From positions 371,061-435,060 of the forward strand of contig NJBG01000001.1 of assembly GCA_005222965.1 (NCBI GenBank): a stretch of 64,000 bases of DNA. Reading direction: 5' to 3'. Both the position numbers and the translations under genes were made by a program. Shown in pieces: positions 1 to 8,532 of the stretch; the first letter of the stretch is position 1, and every line of letters starts with the position of its first letter. This stretch comes from Candidatus Woesearchaeota archaeon B3_Woes (GTDB lineage Archaea > Nanobdellota > Nanobdellia > Woesearchaeales > B3-WOES). The notes beneath the pieces were generated by a model. That model had not been told where the DNA came from and did no database searches. It saw nothing but the letters and a program-made list of their open reading frames with translations.

Positions 1-211
1 TTGCTTCTTTTTTTAATTCAGCTATTAAAAATCTCTCAATTTTTCTGCCTTCTTTTTGTGTTTCTGCAACAACTTTGCCTGCTATTCTTCTTGCGTCTTT
101 TGTTTGTAACCACCCTTCTCTAACAAGTTTACCCATATGTTTATTCAACTCTTTTTTTGCTAGTGAAGCTAATCCAACACTTAAATAAAATCCTTTTTCT
201 ATTTTCTTCAT
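1..211 (-). CDS. Phasin-like small coiled-coil protein (C-terminus cut by window edge)
   Basis: The reverse strand is open from an ATG at 209-211 to the window edge, giving 70 codons. A clear Shine-Dalgarno (GAGGTG) lies 8 bases before the start. The peptide is short, helical and basic, with a KGFYLSVGLASLAKKEL start and a GRKIERFLIAELKKEA end. This resembles the small phasin-like proteins that often sit next to AarF/UbiB kinases. The assignment rests on general resemblance and on the downstream kinase gene, so the family is tentative. The stop codon lies outside the window. Confidence 0.5.
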   Translation of the reverse strand, partial: MKKIEKGFYLSVGLASLAKKELNKHMGKLVREGWLQTKDARRIAGKVVAETQKEGRKIERFLIAELKKEA

Positions 212-252
212 TATATTTTCACCTCGTTTCTAAAAAATTGTTTTTGTTTTAT

Positions 253-1911
253 TTAAAATTTTCTTTCTTTTAATATAGATATTACAATAATTAAAACTAA
301 TAAGCCAGATATCAAAAAGCCCATAAACGAAAACGCAGACATATCCATTATTTGTATTTCATTATATGGCAACATAATTGTTGAAGCAATAACTAAAGCA
401 GCTATTATCATACCAAAAGTCACCCTATTTGAACTTTTATCCATCTCCATTATCAAATTTCGCATGTCTTTATCAATATACTTTAAACTTACATCAGCTT
501 CTCTAACTTTTTTCAAGAAAAAAGAGGTTTTTTCAGGAATATTTATTGTGAAATCTTTTAGTTTTGTTGTTGCTTCCACAAAATTTTTAGCAGTTTGTTT
601 TGGTCCTATTTTCTTTTTAATAAGTTTTTTAACAAAAGATTTACTTTGAACAGTTAATCTAAACTCTTGATTATATCTTAATGCAATTCCTTCTAAAGTC
701 ATTAGCGTTTTTCCAAACAAAACAAAATCAAGAGGTATTCTAAAATTGTGTTTTTGTAATAAACTCAAAACATCCTCCAAAACCTTACTAATAATTACAT
801 CTTTTAATTCTGCTCCTTGTAAAACCTTTATTCTATTTTCTAATTCAATTTTAAGAATTTTAAGATTTCCTCCTTCCATCCCCATCTCAGTTAAAGTTTC
901 TATAATCTCATCAACATCATTTTTAATAATACCAACAAAAAGATTTGTAACATCATTCTTCATCTTATCGTCAAATATTCCGACAATACCAAAATCAACA
1001 AAAGAGATTTTATTGTTTGGAAGAATTAATATATTTGCAGGATGAGGATCTGCATGAAAAAAACCATCTACAAAAACTTGCTTTAAAATACAATCAAATC
1101 CTATCCTAATCATTTTATCAACATCATAATTTCTTTCTTTTACTTCATCTATATTATTTAGTTCAACTCCGTCAATAAAATCCATTGTTATGATTTTTTT
1201 AGTAGAATAATCATTATAAAGTTCAGGAATAACTATGTTCTTATCTTTTTTAAAATTGATTCCAAATACTTGAATGTTTGAAGCTTCTTGTTCAAAATCT
1301 ATTTCTTTTTCCGTCCATCTTTGAAATTCATTAACAATTGCTACAGGATTAACTCCTCTAATCTGATGATCATGGTTTTTCATATAATTTGCTAAGAATA
1401 ACATTAAATCAATGTCTTTTTCCATTATTTGTTTTATTTTTGGTCTTTGGACTTTTACAGCCACATTCTCACCTGTCCACAACTTTGCTTTATGAACCTG
1501 AGCAATAGAAGCAGATGCAATTGGCACTCCATCAAACTTTTTGAAGACATCTTTTAATGGTTTTTTAAACTCGCTTTCAACTATTTGTTTTGCTTCTTCT
1601 AAATGGATTGGAGGCACTTTATCTTGTAATTTTTCAAACTCCCTTACATAATCCATTGGTATTAAATCTGGTCTTACACTTAGAAATTGTGCTAACTTTA
1701 CAAACGCTCCTCCAAGCTCCTCAAAAACCTTTCTCAACATTTCTGGTTGAGTCTTCTTTTCCTTAAACTTACCTTTTTGTAATCTTTGGTGCAAACTTAA
1801 TCTATCTTTTAATCTTAATTTTTCTATAAAAAAACCAAACTCATATTTAAAAAGAACATTGATTATATGATCAAATCGTCTTATATCCCCGATTTTTTCA
1901 ATTATTGACAT
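253..1911 (-). CDS. ABC1/AarF/UbiB-family atypical kinase
   Basis: 552 residues, normal for the UbiB family of atypical protein-kinase-like ATPases linked to quinone or isoprenoid lipid metabolism. Visible motifs in order: a KxGQ-type motif present as KLAQ (72-75, Gly replaced by Ala), the Ala-rich loop ASASIAQVH (132-140), the ATP-binding Lys in VAVKVQRP (K153), the catalytic HADPHPAN (286-293) and the metal-binding DFG (306-308). Two hydrophobic segments near 500-520 and 527-547 would anchor the C-terminus in the membrane. The gene lies 41 bases upstream of the phasin-like gene on the same strand, so the two may be co-transcribed. A reverse-strand TATA-like sequence lies about 20-30 bases before the ATG. 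The physiological substrate is unknown. Confidence 0.9.
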   Translation of the reverse strand: MSIIEKIGDIRRFDHIINVLFKYEFGFFIEKLRLKDRLSLHQRLQKGKFKEKKTQPEMLRKVFEELGGAFVKLAQFLSVRPDLIPMDYVREFEKLQDKVPPIHLEEAKQIVESEFKKPLKDVFKKFDGVPIASASIAQVHKAKLWTGENVAVKVQRPKIKQIMEKDIDLMLFLANYMKNHDHQIRGVNPVAIVNEFQRWTEKEIDFEQEASNIQVFGINFKKDKNIVIPELYNDYSTKKIITMDFIDGVELNNIDEVKERNYDVDKMIRIGFDCILKQVFVDGFFHADPHPANILILPNNKISFVDFGIVGIFDDKMKNDVTNLFVGIIKNDVDEIIETLTEMGMEGGNLKILKIELENRIKVLQGAELKDVIISKVLEDVLSLLQKHNFRIPLDFVLFGKTLMTLEGIALRYNQEFRLTVQSKSFVKKLIKKKIGPKQTAKNFVEATTKLKDFTINIPEKTSFFLKKVREADVSLKYIDKDMRNLIMEMDKSSNRVTFGMIIAALVIASTIMLPYNEIQIMDMSAFSFMGFLISGLLVLIIVISILKERKF

Positions 1912-1960
1912 ATTAACAAAAAAAAGTTATAGATATATAAAACTTATGTTTGCCCAAACA

Positions 1961-1970
1961 TTTAAATAAG
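1961..1970 (+). promoter_or_regulatory. TATA box of the presenilin-like gene
   Basis: TTTAAATAAG lies about 26 bases before the ATG at 1992, the usual archaeal spacing for a leaderless or very short-leader transcript. It falls inside the longer in-frame extension that would begin at 1950, which is why the start at 1992 is preferred. Confidence 0.6.
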
Positions 1971-1991
1971 CTTTTTGTTTGTAACATAATT

Positions 1992-2936
1992 ATGAAACAT
2001 TCATTAAGGGTAACTCTATTGTTAATTCTGTTTTTTCTACTAAGCCAAATTATTGGTTTAGGAATAATCTCAAAATACATAACGATTGAAGAAGTTGAAA
2101 AAATTGATTTAATTACAAATGAAACATACGTTGTCAATGAAACAATTGCTCTAGATCTCCCCCATAATATAGAAAGACCTCAATTTAATACTTCTTCAGA
2201 ATTCATAACCTATTTGGTTATTGCAATATTGTTAGCAACAATCCTATTCTTATTTTTAATAAAAATAAAAACATTTTTCTTATGGAAATTATGGTTTTTC
2301 TTTGCAGTATTTCTATGTTTAACAATAGCTTTTAATTCTTTTATACCTAAAGTTATTGCAACATTTCTTGGATTTTTATTAGCTTTATGGAAAGTTATAA
2401 AACCAAACATACTAGTTCATAATCTAACTGAATTATTCATTTACGGAGGATTAGCAGCTATTCTGGTTCCAATAGATATTGTTAATGAGTATACAATCTT
2501 AATTTTATTATTACTAATTTCTATTTATGATGCTTATTCTGTCTGGAAATCAAAACACATGATTAAGATGGCCAGATTCCAGGCAAAGTCAAAAGTTTTT
2601 GCGGGTTTATTAGTTCCTTATAAAAAAGAAACAACTAAAAAAGTTTCTCAAAAAGGAAAAGTTAAATTCAAAGGTATAAAAACAGCAATTTTGGGTGGAG
2701 GAGATGTTGCATTTCCTCTATTATTTGCAGGAGCAGTAATGAAATCACAAATTCTAACTAACAGCTTTGCAATTGCGTTTTCAAAAACATTAATTATTCC
2801 ATTGTTTACTTCTATAGCTTTACTATTGCTTTTCATTAAAGGAAGAGAAGATAGATTCTATCCTGCCCTACCTTTCTTAACTGCGGGTTGTATAATTGGT
2901 TATATTGTTTTATTGTTAGTTAATGTTTTAGTTTAA
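1992..2936 (+). CDS. Presenilin/signal-peptide-peptidase-like intramembrane aspartyl protease (GxGD type)
   Basis: 314 residues with about eight to nine hydrophobic segments. The three hallmarks of the presenilin/SPP fold (A22) are present in order: YD in a membrane helix (ISIYDAYS, catalytic D180), GxGD (LGGGDVAFP, catalytic D238) and the PAL motif (residues 291-293 in YPALPF). A basic, polar loop at about 210-230 separates the two catalytic helices, as in archaeal homologues. By family, it should cleave single-pass substrates or leftover signal peptides within the membrane. The start at 1992 is favoured because a TATA box lies just upstream of it; an in-frame extension to 1950 exists. The gene is monocistronic and divergent from the UbiB gene. 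Confidence 0.88.
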   Translation: MKHSLRVTLLLILFFLLSQIIGLGIISKYITIEEVEKIDLITNETYVVNETIALDLPHNIERPQFNTSSEFITYLVIAILLATILFLFLIKIKTFFLWKLWFFFAVFLCLTIAFNSFIPKVIATFLGFLLALWKVIKPNILVHNLTELFIYGGLAAILVPIDIVNEYTILILLLLISIYDAYSVWKSKHMIKMARFQAKSKVFAGLLVPYKKETTKKVSQKGKVKFKGIKTAILGGGDVAFPLLFAGAVMKSQILTNSFAIAFSKTLIIPLFTSIALLLLFIKGREDRFYPALPFLTAGCIIGYIVLLLVNVLV

Positions 2937-2984
2937 ATAAAGAAAATTAAGAGAAAACTATTTAAATATAAAATTAGGAATATA

Positions 2985-3404
2985 TTAAATCTCTTCTTTA
3001 ATATCTATTGTAGCAATCATAGTTATTGTTTTTTTAATATCCTTATTTTTTCTTAGATTAAGTATAAATTTATTAAATTGTTCTATATTCCCAAATTTTA
3101 ATTTTAAAACCAAATCATATTCGCCTGTAACCCCAAAAACCTCTTTAATGTGTTTATTATTAAAAAAAGATTGTTCTAAATCTTTAGAAGTAATTAAGAA
3201 CACAAAAACAATAAAATTTTCACCAACCTCTTTATTATTAAGCTTAACAGTAAACTTTTCTATAATCTTATCTTTTTTTAATTTCTTTATTCTGTCGTGT
3301 ATTGTGCTTGGCCTCAGCCCTGTTTTTTTAGCAATATCTCTAATAGAAAGTCTAGAATTCTCTTTTAATACATTTAGTATTTGTTTGTCTTTTTCCAGTA
3401 TCAT
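2985..3404 (-). CDS. Lrp/AsnC-family transcriptional regulator
   Basis: 139 residues. The N-terminal winged helix-turn-helix (about 3-60, with SIRDIAKKTGLRPSTIHDRI as the recognition region) is followed by an Lrp ligand-binding/oligomerisation domain (about 62-139, with VTGEYDLVLKLKFG). ATG 3404 is chosen because a strong GGGAGG Shine-Dalgarno lies 10 bases upstream. A TTG six codons further upstream would fall inside a hairpin arm and lacks a ribosome site. The gene is divergent from the adenosylhomocysteinase gene and has an unusual structured leader, listed separately. It may control ahcY and itself; the effector is unknown. Confidence 0.88.
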   Translation of the reverse strand: MILEKDKQILNVLKENSRLSIRDIAKKTGLRPSTIHDRIKKLKKDKIIEKFTVKLNNKEVGENFIVFVFLITSKDLEQSFFNNKHIKEVFGVTGEYDLVLKLKFGNIEQFNKFILNLRKNKDIKKTITMIATIDIKEEI

Positions 3405-3410
3405 TTTTTG

Positions 3411-3475
3411 AAGGCCTCCCAAACATTTAGAATTAAATGTTTACGTTGCTTGGGGGCGTTGTCAAGGGAGGCCTT
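3411..3475 (-). promoter_or_regulatory. Structured mRNA leader sequestering the lrp Shine-Dalgarno
   Basis: A perfect 10-bp inverted repeat (AAGGCCTCCC at 3411-3420, GGGAGGCCTT at 3466-3475) encloses a perfect 9-bp hairpin with a 4-base loop (3421-3429 with 3434-3442). A 23-base G-rich/C-rich arm (3443-3465) shows no strong pairing. In the reverse-strand transcript the closing stem contains the GGGAGG ribosome-binding site of the Lrp gene. A TATA box at 3507-3514 would start transcription near 3485, just before the element, giving a leader of about 80 bases. The geometry is that of a translational switch or riboswitch-like element. It could instead be a small palindromic repeat element. Confidence 0.5.
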
Positions 3476-3496
3476 TCATAAGATAAAAATAAGTTA

Positions 3497-3553
3497 TCCG
3501 AACTAATATATAAATATTGTTATTTTGTTCGGTTTAATAAAAAATATCCGGAC
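3497..3553. promoter_or_regulatory. Divergent lrp/ahcY promoter region with CCGRAC sites
   Basis: CCGAAC (3498-3503), its complement GTTCGG (3527-3532) and CCGGAC (3548-3553) lie between the two divergent TATA boxes: TATATAAA at 3507-3514 for lrp (reverse strand) and ATATATAAA at 3578-3586 for ahcY. The first two sites form an inverted repeat around the lrp TATA box. They are plausible operator half-sites, perhaps for the Lrp protein itself. Confidence 0.35.
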
Positions 3554-3617
3554 AAGTTGAATAAAAAATAAAATAAAATATATAAATTATCTTACATTAC
3601 CTTATTACAGTGATATT

Positions 3618-5039
3618 ATGGATGAAACAGAAAATTACAAAATTAAAGATATTAACTTGGCTGATTTTGGTAGAAAAGAAATCGAAATTGCAGAAAAAGA
3701 AATGCCTGGCTTAATCGCTGTTAGAGAAAAATACAGTAAAGATAAACCACTAAAAGGAGCAAGAATTACTGGAAGTTTGCATATGACTATTCAAACAGCT
3801 GTACTAATTGAAACTTTAGTTGAATTAGGAGCAGATGTTAGATGGGCTTCTTGTAATATATTTTCAACTCAAGATCATGCCGCTGCTGCAATTGCAAAAG
3901 CAAACATACCTGTATTTGCTTGGAAAGGGGAAACACTAAAAGAGTATTGGTGGTGCACAGAAAAAGCACTTGATTTTGGAGATGGAAAAGGTCCAAATTT
4001 AATTGTTGATGATGGAGGAGACGCAACTCTAATGATTCATAAGGGTGTTGATATTGAAAAAGATCCATCTACTTTAGAAAAAGATTATAGCAATGAAGGT
4101 GAAGATTTTAGAGAGTTAATGGCTAATTTAAAAAAAGGTTATGAAAAAGACAAAGAAAGATGGGCAAGAATTTCTAAAGAAATAAAAGGTGTTTCAGAAG
4201 AAACAACTACCGGAGTTCATAGACTATATCAAATGATGGAAGAAAAGAAATTACTATTTCCAGTAATAAATGTGAATGATTCTGTTACAAAATCAAAATT
4301 TGACAACATTTATGGATGTAGACATTCTCTTATAGACGGAATAAAAAGAGCAACAGATGTTCTCATATCTGGTAAAACTGCTTTTGTTTGTGGTTATGGT
4401 GATGTTGGGAAAGGTTGTGCAGAATCTCTAAGTAATGAGAAGGCAAATGTTTTGGTTTCAGAAATTGATCCAATTTGTGCATTACAGGCGTGTATGACTG
4501 GTTATAAAGTTTGTACTATTGAAGATGCCTTGCCTATTGCAAATATATATGTTACAACAACAGGTAACAAAGATATAATTACTGCTGAACACATGAGCAA
4601 AATGAAAGATCAAGCAATTGTTTGTAATATAGGTCACTTTGATAATGAAATACAAGTAACAGAACTTGAAAAATGGCCCGGAATTAAAAAAGAAGAGATA
4701 AAAGGATCAGAATGTCCTGTTCATAGATACACTTTTCCAGACGGACACTCAATATTCCTTTTAGCAGAAGGGAGACTTGTTAATTTAGGATGTGCAACAG
4801 GGCATCCAAGCTTTGTTATGAGTAATTCTTTTACTAATCAAACCCTAGCTCAAATAAGATTATGGGAAAAAGAGCACGAAATTGGAGTTTATATGCTTCC
4901 TAAAGAACTAGATGAAGAAGTTGCAAGACTTCATTTAGATCAATTGGGTGCTAAATTGACTAAATTAACAAAAGAACAAGCAGAATATATTGGAATAAAA
5001 GTAGAAGGCCCATATAAATCTGAACACTATAGATATTAA
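3618..5039 (+). CDS. ahcY: Adenosylhomocysteinase (S-adenosylhomocysteine hydrolase)
   Basis: 473 residues. The enzyme hydrolyses S-adenosylhomocysteine to adenosine and homocysteine, clearing the product of methyl transfer. Signatures: substrate-domain [15 protein letters not shown] (H55) and [29 protein letters not shown] (about 191-204), catalytic Lys/Asp in SVTKSKFDN (K227, D229), the NAD-binding loop GYGDVGKG (259-266) and the C-terminal KSEHYRY tail. The C-terminal Lys/Tyr residues reach into the NAD site of the neighbouring subunit. The length is that of the long form, with an insert absent from the roughly 420-aa archaeal type. The start has a TATA box 32-40 bases upstream and a GTGAT ribosome match. 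Several methyltransferases and radical SAM enzymes in the window would need this activity. Confidence 0.96.
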   Translation: MDETENYKIKDINLADFGRKEIEIAEKEMPGLIAVREKYSKDKPLKGARITGSLHMTIQTAVLIETLVELGADVRWASCNIFSTQDHAAAAIAKANIPVFAWKGETLKEYWWCTEKALDFGDGKGPNLIVDDGGDATLMIHKGVDIEKDPSTLEKDYSNEGEDFRELMANLKKGYEKDKERWARISKEIKGVSEETTTGVHRLYQMMEEKKLLFPVINVNDSVTKSKFDNIYGCRHSLIDGIKRATDVLISGKTAFVCGYGDVGKGCAESLSNEKANVLVSEIDPICALQACMTGYKVCTIEDALPIANIYVTTTGNKDIITAEHMSKMKDQAIVCNIGHFDNEIQVTELEKWPGIKKEEIKGSECPVHRYTFPDGHSIFLLAEGRLVNLGCATGHPSFVMSNSFTNQTLAQIRLWEKEHEIGVYMLPKELDEEVARLHLDQLGAKLTKLTKEQAEYIGIKVEGPYKSEHYRY

Positions 5040-5090
5040 CATACATTGTAAGTTTATGTTATAAAATTGACTTGATAAAAAGGGTAGTTT

Positions 5091-5099
5091 TTTAAATAT
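5091..5099 (+). promoter_or_regulatory. TATA box of small membrane protein gene
   Basis: TTTAAATAT is centred 23 bases before the ATG at 5118, which implies a leaderless transcript. Confidence 0.5.
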
Positions 5100-5117
5100 G
5101 AATCTCATAATTGGACT

Positions 5118-5447
5118 ATGAACAGAAAACAGTGGTATGTATTGGCGATAGTATCTTTCTTACTTGGGAATTTTTTTATATATTTAGATATAAATAATGG
5201 TTTTCTTCCACTACCTTCAATTGGAAACCCTTGTAATTTTGAAGAGAGGTTATTGCTTGAAAAATATAATGCAGGAGAAATTACAATAGAAGAGTATAGA
5301 GAAAAAATCAAAGACGGACAATTAGACAAGTATGATGTCACCTGTATCTTGGGAGGGGAAATGTATGAGCCATTTATTTATTTGTTCAATTTATTATGGA
5401 TTGTTTTCTTAATTTTAGCATGGTTAGAACCTAAGAAGCAACATTAA
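5118..5447 (+). CDS. Small two-TM hypothetical protein with SHOCT-like central helix
   Basis: 109 residues. One hydrophobic helix lies at about 5-23 and another at about 82-101. The stretch between them contains LLLEKYNAGEITIEEYREKI, which resembles the short C-terminal oligomerisation (SHOCT) motif of bacterial membrane proteins. Two Cys residues (in NPCNF and VTCIL) lie in the loop that would face outside. No function is recognised. It has its own promoter and sits alone between ahcY and the pilin-like gene. Confidence 0.6.
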   Translation: MNRKQWYVLAIVSFLLGNFFIYLDINNGFLPLPSIGNPCNFEERLLLEKYNAGEITIEEYREKIKDGQLDKYDVTCILGGEMYEPFIYLFNLLWIVFLILAWLEPKKQH

Positions 5448-5473
5448 ACTTAACAATGAAATATTAACATAAA

Positions 5474-5483
5474 CTTTATATAC
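5474..5483 (+). promoter_or_regulatory. TATA box of the pilin-like/MEMO operon
   Basis: CTTTATATAC is centred about 27 bases before the ATG at 5505 and is the only promoter visible for the two-gene operon. Confidence 0.55.
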
Positions 5484-5504
5484 TTCTTTTCTCTAAATTA
5501 AGTT

Positions 5505-6038
5505 ATGTTTAAAAAGAAGAAAGTACAGAATAAAAAAAGAGGATTTAGTATACAGTTTGATAGACGCATTAAAAAAGCAGAAGAAATTGCTAAAAGAGAT
5601 ATTAATATTGTAAAACAAGATATTAAAAAATTAGAAACTCCTCAATCTATTGATTTCTTTATAACATATGGGTGGGCCATATTAGTTATAATAGTTGGTG
5701 TTGTTGGTTTTGTGTGGTGGAATTATTTTAGTATAGGTGCTGAAACATGTGAGTTTATAGAAGGTCATGAATTATTATGTAGAAATTTTGACATCACAAA
5801 TGAAGAATTAAATATTGAAATAGCAAATTTAAACAACAAATCAATAAAAATAAACCAAATAACACTAAACTCCTGTTTTATTAATCCAGAACAAAACATA
5901 CCACATAATGATAGAAGAAGTTTTAATATTCCGTGTAATGTGAGTTCAGGTAGATTAAAAGAAAAAGTTGTTGTTGCTTATACTATTGAAGATTTTCAAA
6001 AACATGCTGTTGCTAAACTAGAAAAAATAATTCCATGA
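5505..6038 (+). CDS. Type IV pilin-like single-TM surface protein with long cytoplasmic N-terminus
   Basis: 177 residues. The TM helix (about 50-71) carries the TYGWAILVIIVG motif typical of archaeal pilin-like proteins, in which a hydrophobic N-terminal helix precedes a beta-rich external domain. Unlike ordinary prepilins, this one has about 47 charged residues before the helix (KKKK start, then helical EEIAKRDINIVKQDIKKLE). The outer domain (72-177) has four Cys residues that could form disulfides (CEF, LLC, NSC, IPC). It shares an ATGA overlap with the following MEMO gene. It may be a membrane-anchored minor pilin or a pilin-derived surface protein; no class III peptidase site is obvious. 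Confidence 0.6.
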   Translation: MFKKKKVQNKKRGFSIQFDRRIKKAEEIAKRDINIVKQDIKKLETPQSIDFFITYGWAILVIIVGVVGFVWWNYFSIGAETCEFIEGHELLCRNFDITNEELNIEIANLNNKSIKINQITLNSCFINPEQNIPHNDRRSFNIPCNVSSGRLKEKVVVAYTIEDFQKHAVAKLEKIIP

Positions 6039-6895
6039 CAAGACAATCTATTGTAGATGGACAATTCTATGAATCTGATTCTGATAAACTAAACAATCAA
6101 ATTGAATCATGTTTCAAAAATAGATTTGGTCCTGGTTCTTTGCCTTCTAAAACAAGAGATAAAAATATTATAGGTGTTGTATGTCCTCATGCAGGGTACG
6201 CTTTTTCAGGACCTTGCCAGGCCTTTTCTTATAAAGAAATTGGAGAATCTAAACTTCCTGATGTATATATTTTGTTTGGGTTAAGTCATTCTGGTTTTAA
6301 TAGTTGTATAAGTACAAAAGATTGGGAAACACCTTTTGGAATTGTAAAAACAGACAAAGAATTAGGAGAAAAACTTTCAGAAATGTCGGGTTTGCCAATA
6401 GACGAAGTCGCGCATCAAAATGAACATTCTATTGAAGTTCAATTACCCTTTTTACAATTTGTAAATAAAAACAATGATTTCAAAATATTGCCTATAATTA
6501 TCAGTTATGACGCAGACTTAAAAAAAATTGCTCAATACATTAAAGAAACATTAGATCAAACCAAAAAAACATGCATCTTAATTGCTTCATCAGACTTCAC
6601 ACACTATGGCCTAAATTATGGTTTTGTTCCTTTTTCTGATAACATAAAAGAGAACATGTATAAGTTAGACCAAGGAGCTATAGACTTTATAGAAAAATTA
6701 AATTCAGATAAGTTTTTAGATTACACAGAAGAAAAACAAGCAACTATTTGTGGTAAACATCCTATTGCTGCTTTAATTGAAACATCAAAACTTTTAGGAG
6801 CTAAAAAAGCAGAACTACTAAAATATTATACTTCTGGAGACATATTAAAAGACTATAATAGTGCAGTAGGCTATGCTTCTATTATTATAAAATAA
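6035..6895 (+). CDS. MEMO1-family protein (AmmeMemoRadiSam system protein B)
   Basis: 286 residues, the normal length for MEMO, a fold related to extradiol dioxygenases. Conserved metal-site motifs: PHAGYAFSG (51-59), GLSHSG (82-87), EHSIEVQLPFL (130-140) and SSDFTHYG (185-192). In many prokaryotes this gene accompanies an AMMECR1 and a radical SAM gene (the AmmeMemoRadiSam trio), but neither partner is adjacent here. The start overlaps the previous stop by four bases, so the two are translationally coupled. The biochemical role of archaeal MEMO is unknown. Confidence 0.92.
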   Translation: MTRQSIVDGQFYESDSDKLNNQIESCFKNRFGPGSLPSKTRDKNIIGVVCPHAGYAFSGPCQAFSYKEIGESKLPDVYILFGLSHSGFNSCISTKDWETPFGIVKTDKELGEKLSEMSGLPIDEVAHQNEHSIEVQLPFLQFVNKNNDFKILPIIISYDADLKKIAQYIKETLDQTKKTCILIASSDFTHYGLNYGFVPFSDNIKENMYKLDQGAIDFIEKLNSDKFLDYTEEKQATICGKHPIAALIETSKLLGAKKAELLKYYTSGDILKDYNSAVGYASIIIK

Positions 6896-6898
6896 AAA

Positions 6899-8443
6899 TT
6901 AGAAAGGTGAAAAAGGGAAAAATTTCTTCTTCTTAATAAAAAAATAAGAAATAAAACTAATAATTATAATCAAAGAGATTATAGATATTATTATTAATTC
7001 TTTTATTGATTTTCCTTCTTCTTTTGTGATTAAAGGAGTTGTCTCTTCCATATCTTCATCAAAAGAAACTTCTGGAAGGGTTTCTTCTACAATTTCCTTT
7101 TTTGCTTCTTCTTTTTTAGGTAAAGTAATTGTTTGTAGTGCTTGTTTTTTTGGTATTTTCTTAACTATCATATCTACCTTACCACTCATTATAGAAACTA
7201 ATTCAATATAAAGCAATTCGTCCTCTCCTACATCTATTGTTTGTGGTTTTCCAATAATTAATGTTAAATAGATTGGAGATGATTCAATTACCAGATCAAT
7301 TTTTGTTCTGTCTGGATAAACTTTTTTAATAGTTAGAGAATGGGGGTTTCTCCCTAATTTAAATTCAAGTTTGCTGTTTCTTTCTAATTTAGTTATTTTA
7401 TCCCCTATGCTTGTTAAAGATACTGTTCTAGTAAAATCTTTTTTAATTCCATTTCCTCCTCCTCCATTTGAAGATGGTGTTGATGGTGTAGTAACTTTAA
7501 TTGTTATAGAACTGCTATTCCCTTCATTGCCAGATCCATCTGTACAATTAACATTTACTGTATGAGTTCCATCAGGAACAGTACTTGCTGTAATTGTAGT
7601 ATCTGTAGCATTAGCTGTTGAAGTGTTGCTTCCATAACTTGTTCCACTAAAGTATAAACTACAATTTACAGTAGCAAATAAGGCATCAGTGTAGTTAAAT
7701 GTTATTGAAGGTGTATTATCTGTTGTATTAAAAGAAGAGTTAACTAAAGTTACTATTGGAGCAGTATTATCAATAGTGATACTAACTGATTCAGAATTAT
7801 TAATATTTCCAACTGTGTCATTTGCCCAAACAGTTATAGTGTGTGTTGTCTCTGCTAGTGTTGTTAAGTCAAGAGTTATATTCCAAAAATCTCCTGATTG
7901 TGTAGCAGTTCCTGTTGTAAATGGATCAGTTCCATTTGAAATATTGAAAAAAACAGTATCAACAGTTAAAGTTGTATCATTTACTGTCGCATTTAAGACA
8001 ATAGATGATGTTATACTTGCACTATAATTAGCACCAGTTGAAGGTGCATTTATAGTAACAACATTTGGTTGTGTATTATCAACAGTCACTCCTGTTACAC
8101 TTATATTGCCAACAATCGTACCACTGGAATTTGTAGCATTAACGGTTAAATTATAAATTCCATCATTTAAAAGGGTTGTTGTAGGAAAAGAAGTGTTTTC
8201 AAAAGTGGTTTGGCCACCAGTGGTATTATAAATAGTTGTATTTAGAACATAATTTCCATTAGAATCAATCCACTTAAAAGTTACATTAACTGCTGCTGCA
8301 TCTGTAGTTGCATTTAAGAGAATATTCCCAGAAACATTCTGTCCAGTAATTGGGGAAATAACAGCAACAGAAGCCAAAGCATAAACAAAGTAAGCAAAAA
8401 GAAATATTATTATAGTAAATAATGTAAAATATCTGAATTTAAT
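6899..8443 (-). CDS. Secreted Ig-like-repeat surface protein with C-terminal TM anchor; apparent ATT start
   Basis: 514 residues if begun at ATT 8443-8441. That start gives a clean signal peptide (MKFRYFTLFTIIIFLFAYF... ending near VYALA), and a strong AGGAGG (8453-8458) lies nine bases upstream. No in-frame ATG, GTG or TTG gives a signal peptide; the first conventional start (TTG 8377) would delete it. The mature part has about three Ig-like beta-sandwich repeats with many N-x-S/T sequons (AglB targets), a GGGGNG linker, a beta-rich domain, an acidic stretch and a TM helix ending in KKKK. Likely a glycosylated cell-surface protein. Confidence 0.75.
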   Translation of the reverse strand: MKFRYFTLFTIIIFLFAYFVYALASVAVISPITGQNVSGNILLNATTDAAAVNVTFKWIDSNGNYVLNTTIYNTTGGQTTFENTSFPTTTLLNDGIYNLTVNATNSSGTIVGNISVTGVTVDNTQPNVVTINAPSTGANYSASITSSIVLNATVNDTTLTVDTVFFNISNGTDPFTTGTATQSGDFWNITLDLTTLAETTHTITVWANDTVGNINNSESVSITIDNTAPIVTLVNSSFNTTDNTPSITFNYTDALFATVNCSLYFSGTSYGSNTSTANATDTTITASTVPDGTHTVNVNCTDGSGNEGNSSSITIKVTTPSTPSSNGGGGNGIKKDFTRTVSLTSIGDKITKLERNSKLEFKLGRNPHSLTIKKVYPDRTKIDLVIESSPIYLTLIIGKPQTIDVGEDELLYIELVSIMSGKVDMIVKKIPKKQALQTITLPKKEEAKKEIVEETLPEVSFDEDMEETTPLITKEEGKSIKELIIISIISLIIIISFISYFFIKKKKFFPFSPF

Positions 8444-8452
8444 TTTATTACA

Positions 8453-8491
8453 CCTCCTTTTAAATTCATTAATATCTTCTTATATATAAAT
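8453..8491 (-). promoter_or_regulatory. Promoter and Shine-Dalgarno of the Ig-like surface protein
   Basis: On the reverse strand a TTTATATATA box (about 8482-8491) is followed about 25 bases later by the likely transcript start, then AGGAGGTG (8451-8458). The ribosome site is nine bases from the ATT codon, which supports that codon as the start. Confidence 0.5.
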
Positions 8492-8532
8492 GTTTTTTTT
8501 TGAATAAAAAAAGAATTTTTTGTATCAAATGC

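Noticed and set aside
1950..1991. Longer N-terminus for the presenilin-like protein
   Set aside because: The TATA box lies inside this stretch, so it is unlikely to be transcribed as coding sequence.
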